A stretch of DNA of 64,000 nucleotides from DATIXJ01 sp035518715 (GTDB lineage: Bacteria; Bacteroidota; Ignavibacteria; UBA10030; SZUA-254), in the NCBI GenBank assembly GCA_035518715.1, contig DATIXJ010000054.1, positions 18,830-82,829 of the forward strand, in the 5' to 3' direction. This document shows positions 36,016 to 44,485 of this stretch, piece after piece. The notes beneath the pieces are model-generated. The model had not been told where the DNA came from. It saw only the letters and a program-made list of their open reading frames with translations, and searched no databases. Made by a program: the position numbers and the translations under genes. Every line of letters begins with the position of its first letter. Positions within the stretch are counted from its first letter, which is position 1.

Positions 36016-36948
36016 TTACCGATTCTCCCCCTGATTCCATAACGCGATGCCCATACTGAACTGGTATGACCGATTATCGAGCTTACTCGGGACGATTCCA
36101 TAATCCAGTTGAAATTTGCCAATCCGGATTCCAACCCCATACGTCGGTACCCCTATTGTATTCAACTGGTATAAATATCCTGTCCTCAGGATAAGATTGT
36201 GAAAAATATACGCTTCCAGCCCTCCGTTATAGAGGATTCCGGTCTCACCAAACGTCTTTTGATTTGCCACGGATATCGTCAGGAATGTCTGATCCGGGGC
36301 AGATGGATACCGCATCGTGACAGCTGCCTGAAGTACCCGAGGAAGATTTTGTGAACTGAGATCCGTTTTGACGCGGTTGGAGATATAGAGAATCCCCGAA
36401 CCAATACCGCCGAGTGTCATTCCGTAACTGATCTCCGGGGACGGATTGTAATAAATGCCATACGATGAAGAGACCCCCCAGAGGCGTGCAGAATCGGAAC
36501 TGGCGTATCGGACCGCTACGCCGATGCCGGCACTCAGCGCCGGGAGAATCTCCCGCGAATAGGCGATGTCGTATCCATACTGAATGACGTGAAAATCGGC
36601 ATTGGTGGTATTTCCGATCTGCCCCACATGATTCACTGAGACACCGATGCCAACCCCTTCGTTCTTTCCGAACATCAGGGGGAAAGCAATGTTCTCATTC
36701 ATCGTGTTGATGCTCTGGTCGAGAAGATGACTCATCACCACAGATTGTCTCTGAAGATAGGCGATCGAGGCAGGATTCCAGTACATCGTCGTAACATCAT
36801 AGGCATCGGCAGTTGATGCGCCTCCGATGCCCGTTTCTCTTGCCCCGACGAGTGCGGGTTTGGAATTATACAACACGATGATCTGCGCATTGGCGGAAGC
36901 GCAAATCAGGCAACACCAGAGCAGGAGAATTCCAATCTTCCGGATCAT
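36016..36948 (-). CDS. PorV/PorQ-like outer-membrane protein
   Basis: The 310-aa protein has a signal peptide (residues 1-21) and an FadL-like/PorV-type beta barrel. The opening segment ALVGARETGIGGASTADAYD followed by TTMYWNPASIAYL is the typical PorV/PorQ (UPF0164) start. Members act in T9SS cargo release or as general outer-membrane barrels. It follows the Wza-like gene by 39 nt on the same strand, so it is co-transcribed and may serve EPS export or surface anchoring, not T9SS itself. No other T9SS component gene is in the window. Confidence 0.85.
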   Translation of the reverse strand: MIRKIGILLLWCCLICASANAQIIVLYNSKPALVGARETGIGGASTADAYDVTTMYWNPASIAYLQRQSVVMSHLLDQSINTMNENIAFPLMFGKNEGVGIGVSVNHVGQIGNTTNADFHVIQYGYDIAYSREILPALSAGIGVAVRYASSDSARLWGVSSSYGIYYNPSPEISYGMTLGGIGSGILYISNRVKTDLSSQNLPRVLQAAVTMRYPSAPDQTFLTISVANQKTFGETGILYNGGLEAYIFHNLILRTGYLYQLNTIGVPTYGVGIRIGKFQLDYGIVPSKLDNRSYQFSMGIALWNQGENR

Positions 36949-36987
36949 ATCATGTTCCTCGCGGATGCCGTTCTCATCGTGTCTCTC

Positions 36988-37713
36988 TCAGTAGAGCACT
37001 CGGAAAAATCCGAGGATGAAAATAGCATCCCGCATGAAATCGGAGAGATTTCGTATCACATTTTCCTTTTTCGGAACAAAGACGGTATCTCCCGGATGAA
37101 CTACCGGAATGGCATCGAGATTACCGTTTTCCATATACCACGTGAGATCGACCTCGATAGGTTGCCGCTTCATTCCGGCGCGCAGAATTTTCACATGCTT
37201 CAGATCTGCGTCGGTAGTCGTACCGCCGGCACCCGATAGAACCTCGATCAGCGAGGCATCCGTCGTCAACGGAAGGTTCTGCTGCCTCGTCACTTCTCCG
37301 AGCACCGCCACGCGCTGCACGAGCGTGCTGGTTACCGTCACAATAAGTTTGACCTCTCCCTGAATATATTCGGAGAGTTTCTGCTTCAGACGCTGAGTGA
37401 ACTGTTCCTTCGTCAAGCCGGCGCAAACCACTTCTCCGACGTTTGGTATGGTCACTGTTCCGGATTCCTTTACAGGAACCCGCGAAGTATCGAATTCCGG
37501 GTAACCCCAGACCGATACCTGAATGGTGTCCGACTGACGGATGACATACGTATCCGCCTGCTGTTCTGCTTCCACCGGCTTGCTGCCGGAGCGCATGATC
37601 TGTGCGAGATTGGTCTTCGCTATTTCGTCGGAGGAGGAAGAACAGCCGACGACGAGAAGGACAACCATCCCGGTCAGGACGAAGGGCAACACCTTCAAGA
37701 AAATTGTCTTCAT
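36988..37713 (-). CDS. Wza-like polysaccharide export lipoprotein
   Basis: The 241-aa protein has a lipoprotein signal with lipobox VVGC near residue 25, a Poly_export domain (about 55-140, YVIRQSDTIQVSVWGYPEFD) and one SLBB-type soluble beta-grasp domain (about 145-215). Wza-type proteins form the periplasmic/outer-membrane channel through which EPS leaves the cell. A C-terminal helix (DAIFILGFFRVLY) may insert in the outer membrane, as in Wza. I chose ATG at 37713 because the lipoprotein signal begins there; the longer frame to 37836 adds 41 residues of no character. It begins the leftward EPS operon. Confidence 0.92.
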   Translation of the reverse strand: MKTIFLKVLPFVLTGMVVLLVVGCSSSSDEIAKTNLAQIMRSGSKPVEAEQQADTYVIRQSDTIQVSVWGYPEFDTSRVPVKESGTVTIPNVGEVVCAGLTKEQFTQRLKQKLSEYIQGEVKLIVTVTSTLVQRVAVLGEVTRQQNLPLTTDASLIEVLSGAGGTTTDADLKHVKILRAGMKRQPIEVDLTWYMENGNLDAIPVVHPGDTVFVPKKENVIRNLSDFMRDAIFILGFFRVLY

Positions 37714-37960
37714 TGGGGTTTCCGTGAATCGTTTACCGCAAAAATCGAAGGAGACCGGCGATTCCTGCACCAAAACTGACACTTTTATTTTTCTCCACCG
37801 ATAAGAAAGTGCATTTTCGGAACCATTTTGTGACAACTATCATGCCGGATGCAGAAACCAATACGTTTTTCGAATAGAAATCCATTATTTTCAACGCCGA
37901 TCAATATACTCGATTTGCGCATTTACCACAAGTTCCGGGAAGCGAACATGTCCCTGCCAT

Positions 37961-37988
37961 TTGACTTTCGCAAAAAATAGTGTAAAAT
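37961..37988 (+). promoter_or_regulatory. Sigma-70-like promoter of the rightward EPS operon
   Basis: TTGACT (37961-37966) and TAAAAT (37983-37988) are separated by 16 bp, each one base from the consensus. The -10 lies inside the first operator-like palindrome, so a repressor there would block it. Confidence 0.55.
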
Positions 37989-37995
37989 TTATACA
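37981..37995. promoter_or_regulatory. Operator-like site 1 (TGTA-N7-TACA)
   Basis: TGTA-AAATTTA-TACA overlaps the -10 box. It is matched by a second site of the same design whose centre is exactly 40 bp away, close to four helical turns, which suits cooperative binding on one DNA face. The protein is unknown. Confidence 0.6.
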
Positions 37996-38020
37996 ACTTC
38001 TGGTTCTTAAAAGAAGTTAA

Positions 38021-38035
38021 TGTATAAAATTTACA
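38021..38035. promoter_or_regulatory. Operator-like site 2 (TGTA-N7-TACA)
   Basis: TGTA-TAAAATT-TACA mirrors site 1. The DNA between them contains ACTTCT (37996-38001 region) and AGAAGT (38012-38017), so the whole 57-bp segment is an imperfect inverted repeat centred near 38007. Confidence 0.6.
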
Positions 38036-38137
38036 CGGAATTTCAAGCTGTATACATCCGTGTGGGAAGTTTGCTCTCTCCATCTCGGGGTTTTTTGATT
38101 TTCTGCCATAGTGGGTAAAAATTCTCCACGTGAGGCA

Positions 38138-38152
38138 TGGCACATATATTGT
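38138..38152 (+). promoter_or_regulatory. Sigma-54-like promoter of the rightward EPS operon
   Basis: TGGCAC-ATATA-TTGT keeps the perfect -24 element TGGCAC and the strict GG-N10 spacing, but the -12 element has GT where GC is expected. The predicted start near 38164 lies about 50 nt before the wzz GTG codon. A sigma-54 activator gene occurs at 21212-22561. Confidence 0.55.
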
Positions 38153-38214
38153 CGCAGAACTTTACTACTCTTAATTCACTAACCTTTCACGACTCAATTT
38201 AAGAGGAATACATC

Positions 38215-39564
38215 GTGCGATCAGCACAGTTCACGTTCCGCGAATTCGCGGGAATGTTCCGCCGCCGCAAGAAGATGTTCATCCTGCCTGCGCTTCTGAT
38301 AGCCGCTCTGGCGGGTACCGGAGCATTTATGCTTCCGAGCAAATTTGAGTCCTCGACAACCATCCTCATGCAGCGGGAAGAAGTCGTCAATCCGCTCATC
38401 AGTTATGCTGAAGCGATGACTATGGCCACGGAGGATCGGCTCCAGACGTTCAACGAAATCATCTACAGCAGAACGACGATTCAGCGGCTTATCGACAGTC
38501 TGGGCATCGGATCGAAGGCGAAGAGCGAAGATCAGCGCCAGGGACTGGTGGATGCAATTTCACACAATATTGCGACGGAACGGCGCGGCGGTGATTCCTT
38601 CCGGATCACCTACGTCGATACCGACCCCGTGCGCGCCCAAAAGGCGGCTGCGGTTCTTTCGAATCTCTTTATCTCGACGCTCATCAGCGTCAAGGGAATG
38701 AAGAACGAGTTTACCGTTCAGTTCTTCGAAAAGAAGCTTGAAGATATACGTCAGAAATTTGAGGAAAGCCAGAAGGAGGTCGTTTCGATCCTCGGACAGC
38801 GGCTCTCGACTATGCCAACCGAGAGCAGGATGGCATATTCGCAGGTCGAGGATGTTGAACGACAGATTGCCAGTCTGGACGCTAAGATTAAGAACTACCA
38901 GCAGCAGCTTGATGTCCTGAAGACATTTCCCTACGCCATTCACACCGAGGATGGGAAACAATCGCTCTTTGACCTTCAGCGGCAGGATATTCCCTTTGCT
39001 TCGGACCTCCGTGTTCTCGTCTCAAAATATGATGACGATCTTCATCGCTACACACCGCAATACCCTGAAGTCGGAAGACTCGAATCCCAGATTCTGGATC
39101 TCCTCCAGCGTATGCGGAATGCAGTCGAACAGGAAATCGACAACGACCGCCCGGTGCTGATGGATCTCGAAAAGAAACGATCGGATCTCCTGGATAATAT
39201 CAAACAGGCATCACTCAGCGAGAAAGCCAATGAGGACAAGGAATCCGATTACGGTATCTATCAGAAGATGTATGACGAAATGAAGGTGAAGTTGGAGCAG
39301 GCGAAGACGGAGCGTGACCTGGAGAGCAAGGGTGCAAACCAGTTTGTCGTTCTTGATCCTCCGCTCGTACCCTCTCATCCGACGAAGCCCAACAGGATGA
39401 TGATCATGATCGGCGGCTTGTTTCTCGGCGTTTTTGTCGGCTTCCTGTCGGCAATCTTTAAGGAAATGCTCGATACGACGATTCGCGCTCCGCGAGACAT
39501 TGAGGTATTCCAAAAGCCGGTCATTGCCTTTATCACCGATGGAAACGAAGAATCGTTTAACTAA
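38215..39564 (+). CDS. Wzz-type polysaccharide chain-length regulator
   Basis: The 449-aa protein has two membrane helices (about residues 20-42 and 395-420) flanking a long periplasmic coiled-coil (about 150-370), the layout of polysaccharide co-polymerases. The Wzz domain occupies the N-terminal part (SKFESSTTILMQREEVVNPL). It sets the length of EPS polymers together with the CpsD-like ATPase encoded next. The start is GTG with AGAGGA 7 nt upstream. It opens the rightward operon. The C-terminal cytoplasmic tail is short and lacks a kinase domain, consistent with a separate ATPase. Confidence 0.9.
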   Translation: MRSAQFTFREFAGMFRRRKKMFILPALLIAALAGTGAFMLPSKFESSTTILMQREEVVNPLISYAEAMTMATEDRLQTFNEIIYSRTTIQRLIDSLGIGSKAKSEDQRQGLVDAISHNIATERRGGDSFRITYVDTDPVRAQKAAAVLSNLFISTLISVKGMKNEFTVQFFEKKLEDIRQKFEESQKEVVSILGQRLSTMPTESRMAYSQVEDVERQIASLDAKIKNYQQQLDVLKTFPYAIHTEDGKQSLFDLQRQDIPFASDLRVLVSKYDDDLHRYTPQYPEVGRLESQILDLLQRMRNAVEQEIDNDRPVLMDLEKKRSDLLDNIKQASLSEKANEDKESDYGIYQKMYDEMKVKLEQAKTERDLESKGANQFVVLDPPLVPSHPTKPNRMMIMIGGLFLGVFVGFLSAIFKEMLDTTIRAPRDIEVFQKPVIAFITDGNEESFN

Positions 39565-39612
39565 TCTGCGCAGCGGTTTTTCAGCACCTGTTCTTCATCA
39601 ATACGGAGTTCC

Positions 39613-40419
39613 ATGCAAGACGAAAAGACGGCTTCGATGAACGCCAGCGATTCAGAACTGAACGAAAAATTCGGACACGAGCCCAAAGAAAATAAACTCG
39701 TCCGGCTGATCAAATCGGTTGTCATCAGCGCGGAACAGGGCACGTATGTCGACGAATCCATCGTCAAATTCAAATATTATAATGCGTTTAACTATTCTCT
39801 CCTTTCGAGGGATCGGGAGAATATCCATCTCTCGATGGGTGTCACCGGCACACGCCGGGGCATCGGCAAGACGCTTGTTGCATGCAATCTGGCCGTGTCA
39901 CTGGCGCTGGGGTCGCAGAAGAAAACGGTCCTTGTTGATCTGCACGTGGCAAACCCGCGCCTCCACACGATCTTTGGAGTTTCGCCTACTCCCGGACTCG
40001 CAGATGCATTTCTCAACGGCCAAATCCACGTCACGCGGACGGCCATCGATAATCTCGCCATCCTGCCGATCGGGAACTTCGTTCCGACGCTGGAAGAAAC
40101 CCGTCCGCTGGGAGATTCGTCGACGGTCGTGGTGGAACCGATAACCGTTCGGCCGGAACTCGGGATACATCATCTGTCGGCATTCCGGGACGTGGTCTAT
40201 TCGCTCGAGCAGGAATTCGACGTTGTCATCGTTGATATGCCTCCCATTAACAATGAGAGTGTTTCGGTGCTTTTTGCGAACCAGCTTAACGGCGTCATTG
40301 TCGTCATCGACAGCGGGAGGACAAAACGTGAAGAGCTCGATTCGATGTTCCATCAACTCAACGAACGCCAGGTTCTCGGATTCGTTCTCAATCGTTTCAA
40401 CGAACGCCTTTCGGTCTGA
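39613..40419 (+). CDS. CpsD/CapB-like P-loop ATPase of the EPS system
   Basis: The 268-aa protein resembles the cytoplasmic BY-kinase partner of Wzz. Its P-loop reads GTRRGIGKT (about residues 77-85) and Walker B is DVVIVDMPPIN. Two expected kinase features are weak: the Walker A' motif, normally DxD, reads VDLHVANP with His in the second position, and the C-terminus has no tyrosine cluster. It may therefore be an ATPase co-regulator without autophosphorylation. It lies 48 nt after wzz, whose membrane domain it should contact, and 9 nt before a small membrane-protein gene. Confidence 0.87.
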   Translation: MQDEKTASMNASDSELNEKFGHEPKENKLVRLIKSVVISAEQGTYVDESIVKFKYYNAFNYSLLSRDRENIHLSMGVTGTRRGIGKTLVACNLAVSLALGSQKKTVLVDLHVANPRLHTIFGVSPTPGLADAFLNGQIHVTRTAIDNLAILPIGNFVPTLEETRPLGDSSTVVVEPITVRPELGIHHLSAFRDVVYSLEQEFDVVIVDMPPINNESVSVLFANQLNGVIVVIDSGRTKREELDSMFHQLNERQVLGFVLNRFNERLSV

Positions 40420-40428
40420 GACAGATCC

Positions 40429-40593
40429 ATGGCTGTCGGCGCAACAATCGCATTAATGATCATTGCCATGCTCCTGGGAAAGAATTTCCCGAGAATTCGC
40501 CCGCTGAGCTACATTGTCATCGTCCTGATCGCACTGCTCCAGGTCGGCATTGTGCTGTACTCGATGTACACAATGCAGCCCCCGACTGAGTAA
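40429..40593 (+). CDS. 54-aa two-helix membrane protein in the EPS operon
   Basis: A short open frame starts with ATG 9 nt after the ATPase stop codon and ends 16 nt before the next start. The product has two hydrophobic segments (about residues 3-17 and 26-44) joined by a short basic loop GKNFPRIR, and a polar tail YTMQPPTE. I do not recognise the family. Its tight position, codon-like content and clear helices support a real gene, perhaps a small assembly or regulatory partner of Wzz or Wzy. Homologues should be sought in the same position in other genomes. Confidence 0.6.
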   Translation: MAVGATIALMIIAMLLGKNFPRIRPLSYIVIVLIALLQVGIVLYSMYTMQPPTE

Positions 40594-40609
40594 GTCAACT
40601 TTACATCAC

Positions 40610-42148
40610 ATGTACGAACGTTATCAGAATAGTAGTATTCTCGATGCCGAGAACCCTCCGCTCAACGGCGAAGGAGGTCACGACAACCGTCTCACGCTGC
40701 TCTTCATCATCGGCGCATCGGTGACAATTGCGGCTGTGCTGATTGCCTCCGACGGGAGTTTCTTCAATTCCTTTGCCCTCATTGGCATCACCGTTATGAT
40801 CGTTGTTTCGCTCGTACGTCTCGACTGGGGCTTTTTCCTGTTTGTCGGCATGGTGATGGCGTTTGATCAATTTCCCCCCCGCGGGTATGAATCCTCCATA
40901 ATCGGTGTCGAGTATTTTCAGAATCTGAAGTCGCTGAACTTTCTTTCTTCCGTCGACTTCGCGGTCGTCAATCCGCTGGAAATTCAGCTCGGACTCCTTT
41001 TCATTGTGTGGTTTCTCCTGATCGCCCTCGGAAAACGCGTGGAGCTGCGCCACGTAACCGTCTGGCCTTCGGCGCTTCTGTTTTTCGGATGGCTCATTGC
41101 CTCATTCATCTATGGAATGGCTACGGGAGGAGACTTCCTTCCCGCCCTCTGGGAACTTCGTGCTCTCTTCTATATGGGCATCATGTATTTTTTCGTCCCT
41201 CAAATCATCCAGGATCGAAGCCAGCTTCGGACACTGATTTGGATTCTTATCGCTACCGTGCTGTTCAAGGTTTTTCAGGGAATGATACGGGTAATGCGGC
41301 TTGGGTTCGAGTTCGGTGACCGGACCGAGCTCACAAACCACGAGGATCCCTTATTCCTGGTCTCGATCTATTTTCTCATGTTCGGCTTCTACCTGAACAC
41401 CGTCAAGACTGCCCAGAAGAAGGTCGTGTTATGGACGCTCCTTCCTTCCTTCGCAATATTCATTCTTGCTCAGAGGCGGGCAACGTACGTCGCTTTGGGA
41501 GTCGGGCTCTGCGTCTTTCTCTTCCTTCTTGCCACGAAGGAACGCACCCGGATGTTGAAGATCATTGCTCCCTTTCTCCTCCTGACCGTCATCTATCTTG
41601 CGGTATTCTGGGAAAGTGAGAGCACACTCGCACTTCCTGCCCAACTCGTAAAATCATCCCTCTCAAATGACAAGGAGACGGCAGGAGATCGATACTACTC
41701 TAACCTTTACCGTGAGTTCGAGAACTACAACCTCTCGCAGACGATCAAGCGGTCGCCGCTGATAGGAATCGGTTTTGGAAAGAAATACGACCAGCCGATC
41801 GTACTTCCGGCTATCCCTTTTCCACTGAGAGATTATATCCCCCATAACGAGATCTTCTGGCTCATGGTGAAAACAGGAGGGCTCGGGTTCTTTTGCTTTT
41901 TCCTTTTCCTGGACTCCTTCATCTTCTATGCGGCACATCTTCACAGCAAGATGAAGGATCCCTACGCGAAGTCGATCTGTGCCGTAACAATCATCGCCAT
42001 CTTCGGCCAGATCATCGTTTCGTTCGTTGACCTTCAGCTGACATACTACCGGAATATGATCTTTCTCGGGCTCGTCATGGGTCTTCTACCGGTCCTGCAG
42101 GCACTCGACGAGAACTACCGCAACGAGACGCCTGCGCCAACGCGCTGA
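40610..42148 (+). CDS. Wzy/WaaL-type O-antigen polymerase or ligase
   Basis: The 512-aa protein has about 11-12 membrane helices and one large periplasmic loop (about 350-420), the layout of the Wzy_C/O-antigen ligase family. In the EPS setting with Wzz, Wzx and WecA, polymerase activity (joining lipid-linked repeats in the periplasm) is the likelier job, although a ligase cannot be excluded from sequence. I chose ATG at 40610 because the longer frame begins inside the small gene upstream. A gap of 55 nt separates it from the TagA-type gene. Confidence 0.88.
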   Translation: MYERYQNSSILDAENPPLNGEGGHDNRLTLLFIIGASVTIAAVLIASDGSFFNSFALIGITVMIVVSLVRLDWGFFLFVGMVMAFDQFPPRGYESSIIGVEYFQNLKSLNFLSSVDFAVVNPLEIQLGLLFIVWFLLIALGKRVELRHVTVWPSALLFFGWLIASFIYGMATGGDFLPALWELRALFYMGIMYFFVPQIIQDRSQLRTLIWILIATVLFKVFQGMIRVMRLGFEFGDRTELTNHEDPLFLVSIYFLMFGFYLNTVKTAQKKVVLWTLLPSFAIFILAQRRATYVALGVGLCVFLFLLATKERTRMLKIIAPFLLLTVIYLAVFWESESTLALPAQLVKSSLSNDKETAGDRYYSNLYREFENYNLSQTIKRSPLIGIGFGKKYDQPIVLPAIPFPLRDYIPHNEIFWLMVKTGGLGFFCFFLFLDSFIFYAAHLHSKMKDPYAKSICAVTIIAIFGQIIVSFVDLQLTYYRNMIFLGLVMGLLPVLQALDENYRNETPAPTR

Positions 42149-42203
42149 CTGGGACCATCAACCGGATCAATTGATCGATCGGGATTTTGAATCGTAACGC
42201 AAA

Positions 42204-42986
42204 ATGAGAAGTACTTCGAATACCGCCACGGACATACATCGACCGTTATCATCCCTGACCATACTCTCGGTCCGGGTGCACCGCGTTTCAATTCATGAGG
42301 TCCTCGATATGGTTGAAGCAGCCGTGGATCAACGTCGCCGGGAACGCATTATTCCGGTGAACCCGGAAATGATCATGGCGGCGCAAGGGAACATTGCATT
42401 CCGTCATGCGATTAACGGGTCTTCACTCGCTCTCGCTGACGGAATTGGTGTCGTCATCGCGTCGCGTTTACTCCGGACACCAATTTCCACCCGGCTCACC
42501 GGGGTAGACACCCTGGAGCAGATTGCAGCACTCGCGGAATCCCGCCACTTCAGAATATTTCTCCTCGGTGCGGGAGAAGGGGTGGCAGATCGTGCAGCCG
42601 CCCATCTCCTCACAAGATATCCCGGTCTGCAGATTGCGGGAACATTCGCCGGATCCCCGAGACCGGAAGACGAGGAACTGATACGTCGTACTATTACTAG
42701 TGCACGCCCGGATATCCTCTTCATCGCCTATGGGGCCCCGAAACAGGAGCTCTGGATAGAGCGAAATCATCCACATCTCGACGTACCGATTGCCATGTGC
42801 GTCGGCGGGGCATTCGATTTTCTGTCTGAGGAAAAATCTCGGGCTCCGGGCGTTATCCGGGAACTCGGCCTGGAATGGCTCTACCGGCTCATTCAGGAAC
42901 CTTGGAGATGGAAACGGATGCTCGCCTTGCCAAGGTTCACCTTCGCGATTCTGTTACACAGTGTTCTTGCCGGGGATAGCAGATGA
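42204..42986 (+). CDS. WecG/TagA/CpsF-family glycosyltransferase
   Basis: The 260-aa protein is a GT26 enzyme. Signature segments are NPEMIMAAQ, ADGIGVV, the TGVDTLEQIAALAE strand, FLLGAGEGVADRAA and YGAPKQELWIERN, ending with GGAFDFLSEEKSRAPG and EWLYRLIQEPWRWKR. The family transfers a ManNAc-type or uronic sugar onto a lipid-linked GlcNAc at the cytoplasmic face, which fits second-sugar addition after the WecA-type step. The C-terminal basic helices anchor it to the membrane. It overlaps the flippase start by 4 bp, so the two are coupled. Confidence 0.92.
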   Translation: MRSTSNTATDIHRPLSSLTILSVRVHRVSIHEVLDMVEAAVDQRRRERIIPVNPEMIMAAQGNIAFRHAINGSSLALADGIGVVIASRLLRTPISTRLTGVDTLEQIAALAESRHFRIFLLGAGEGVADRAAAHLLTRYPGLQIAGTFAGSPRPEDEELIRRTITSARPDILFIAYGAPKQELWIERNHPHLDVPIAMCVGGAFDFLSEEKSRAPGVIRELGLEWLYRLIQEPWRWKRMLALPRFTFAILLHSVLAGDSR

Positions 42987-44485
42987 TTGAAGGCGAGATA
43001 GCGAAGTCTGTCGCAAAGAACACCATTTCACAGATGGTCCAACAACTGATCACCTGGTCCACGAGTTTTGCGTTGATGCTCTTTCTTCCACGACGCCTCG
43101 GCCCGGTAGATTATGGAAGACTCTATCTTGCCATGTCGATTTCTGCCATCTTTCTTCTTGCGGTGGATTTCGACGGCCGAATTGCCATTGCGAAGCGAAT
43201 CGCGCGTCAGCCCGAGGAGAGCGGCCAAATCATTATGAACGCCATCTCTCTCAGAGTAATCCTCTGGATTCTTGCATTTCTCGGGATGATCAGTTTCGCC
43301 TTTGCCGCAAACTATCCGAACACCGTGAAGATCCTGATTATGATGTTCGCCGTCGAGCTGAGCTGGCTCGCATTGAGGACTGTCTTCAGCGGACTGTTCC
43401 TGGGGCATGAAGTGGTGAAGTACGCAACCATTGGCAACATCGTTGAGCGGCTTTTTATATCCGTCGTCGGGATTACCGCACTTCTTCTTGGGGTCGGCGT
43501 TGTCGGCATGGCTGCCATCATGATCTCGGGTACGCTCCTCAACGCACTCCTTTGCATCAAGTACGCAGGTCGCATCATACCGAAGATACCGAGAGTCGAC
43601 TGGGGCGCAACCAAATTGATGGCCAGGGAGGGAGTTGCATATCTTCTGTGGGGAATTTTTGGGGTTGTGTATTACCGCATCGACAGCGTCATGCTCTCAT
43701 TTCTGACTCCTGAATCAGTGGTCGGATGGTACGGGGCATCATACAAATTTTTCGACGTGCTCTCATTCCTCCCCGGCATCTTCTCACTTTCAATTCTCCC
43801 CGTGCTTTCAAGAATGTGGGGAAAAGAAAAACATATGCTGGCAAGGACAACTCAGAAAAGCCTCGACTTCATTCTTCTTGCGGGAATTCCCATAAGTATC
43901 CTCATTGCGTTCCACTCGGAATTCATCATCAAGCTCTTTTTCGGGCTCCAGGGCTATGCCCCTTCAGTCGTAAACCTGGAGATCTTCTCGGTCGGACTCC
44001 TCCTTGTGTATATCGACATGGTTCTCGGCACCGCCCTCTTTGCCTGCGACAAGCAGCGGCAATGGGCCATCGTGGCCTTTCTGGCAGTCATTGTGAACGT
44101 GTCGCTTAACCTGGCGCTTATCCCCTTCACCCAAACCCAGGCCGGCAACGGCGGTATCGGCGCCTCTGTGGCGACAATTCTGACTGAATTCTTTGTCATG
44201 TTTTCCGCTCTCGTGATCATGCCGAAATCAGTGTTTGAGGGAGGCTCGGTCAGTGTCTCATTGAAAGCTGTCTTCTCCGGCGCCCTGATGATCGCGCTGT
44301 CGTTTGCCCTGACAAGAACGCTCATCCCCTGGTATCTCCAGGCCGCCTTTGCTGCAGCAACATACGGAGGGAGTCTGCTCCTCTTCAAAACATTCAATTC
44401 TCAAGAAATTGGTCTCATGAAAAGTCTTTTGTCGTTTCGCAATCTGCGGGATACGTTTGCGCTCAATAAGGGAGCGAGTGCATGA
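42983..44485 (+). CDS. Wzx-type oligosaccharide flippase
   Basis: The 500-aa protein has about 14 hydrophobic helices and the MATE/MOP-superfamily layout of the Polysacc_synt family. The first segment AKNTISQMVQQLITWSTSFA followed by RRLGPVDYGRLYLAMSISAI is the usual Wzx opening. It should flip lipid-linked repeat units to the periplasmic face for Wzy. It overlaps its neighbours by 4 bp on both sides (TagA-type gene and GT4 gene), indicating one tightly coupled transcript. Confidence 0.92.
   Translation: MIEGEIAKSVAKNTISQMVQQLITWSTSFALMLFLPRRLGPVDYGRLYLAMSISAIFLLAVDFDGRIAIAKRIARQPEESGQIIMNAISLRVILWILAFLGMISFAFAANYPNTVKILIMMFAVELSWLALRTVFSGLFLGHEVVKYATIGNIVERLFISVVGITALLLGVGVVGMAAIMISGTLLNALLCIKYAGRIIPKIPRVDWGATKLMAREGVAYLLWGIFGVVYYRIDSVMLSFLTPESVVGWYGASYKFFDVLSFLPGIFSLSILPVLSRMWGKEKHMLARTTQKSLDFILLAGIPISILIAFHSEFIIKLFFGLQGYAPSVVNLEIFSVGLLLVYIDMVLGTALFACDKQRQWAIVAFLAVIVNVSLNLALIPFTQTQAGNGGIGASVATILTEFFVMFSALVIMPKSVFEGGSVSVSLKAVFSGALMIALSFALTRTLIPWYLQAAFAAATYGGSLLLFKTFNSQEIGLMKSLLSFRNLRDTFALNKGASA

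Larger units (their letters stand above)
37714..38214. other. Divergent EPS control region (501 bp)
   Basis: This AT-rich region separates the leftward Wza operon from the rightward Wzz operon and has no supported gene. It holds a sigma-70-like promoter, two operator-like palindromes, the large inverted repeat around them and a sigma-54-like promoter, all listed separately. Confidence 0.7.

Noticed and set aside
37901..38143. 80-codon minus-strand frame in the EPS control region
   Set aside because: Covers the operator palindromes and promoter; regulatory DNA is the better explanation.
37714..38214. JUMPstart/ops element for RfaH
   Set aside because: No GGTAGC-type core was found ahead of the EPS operon.
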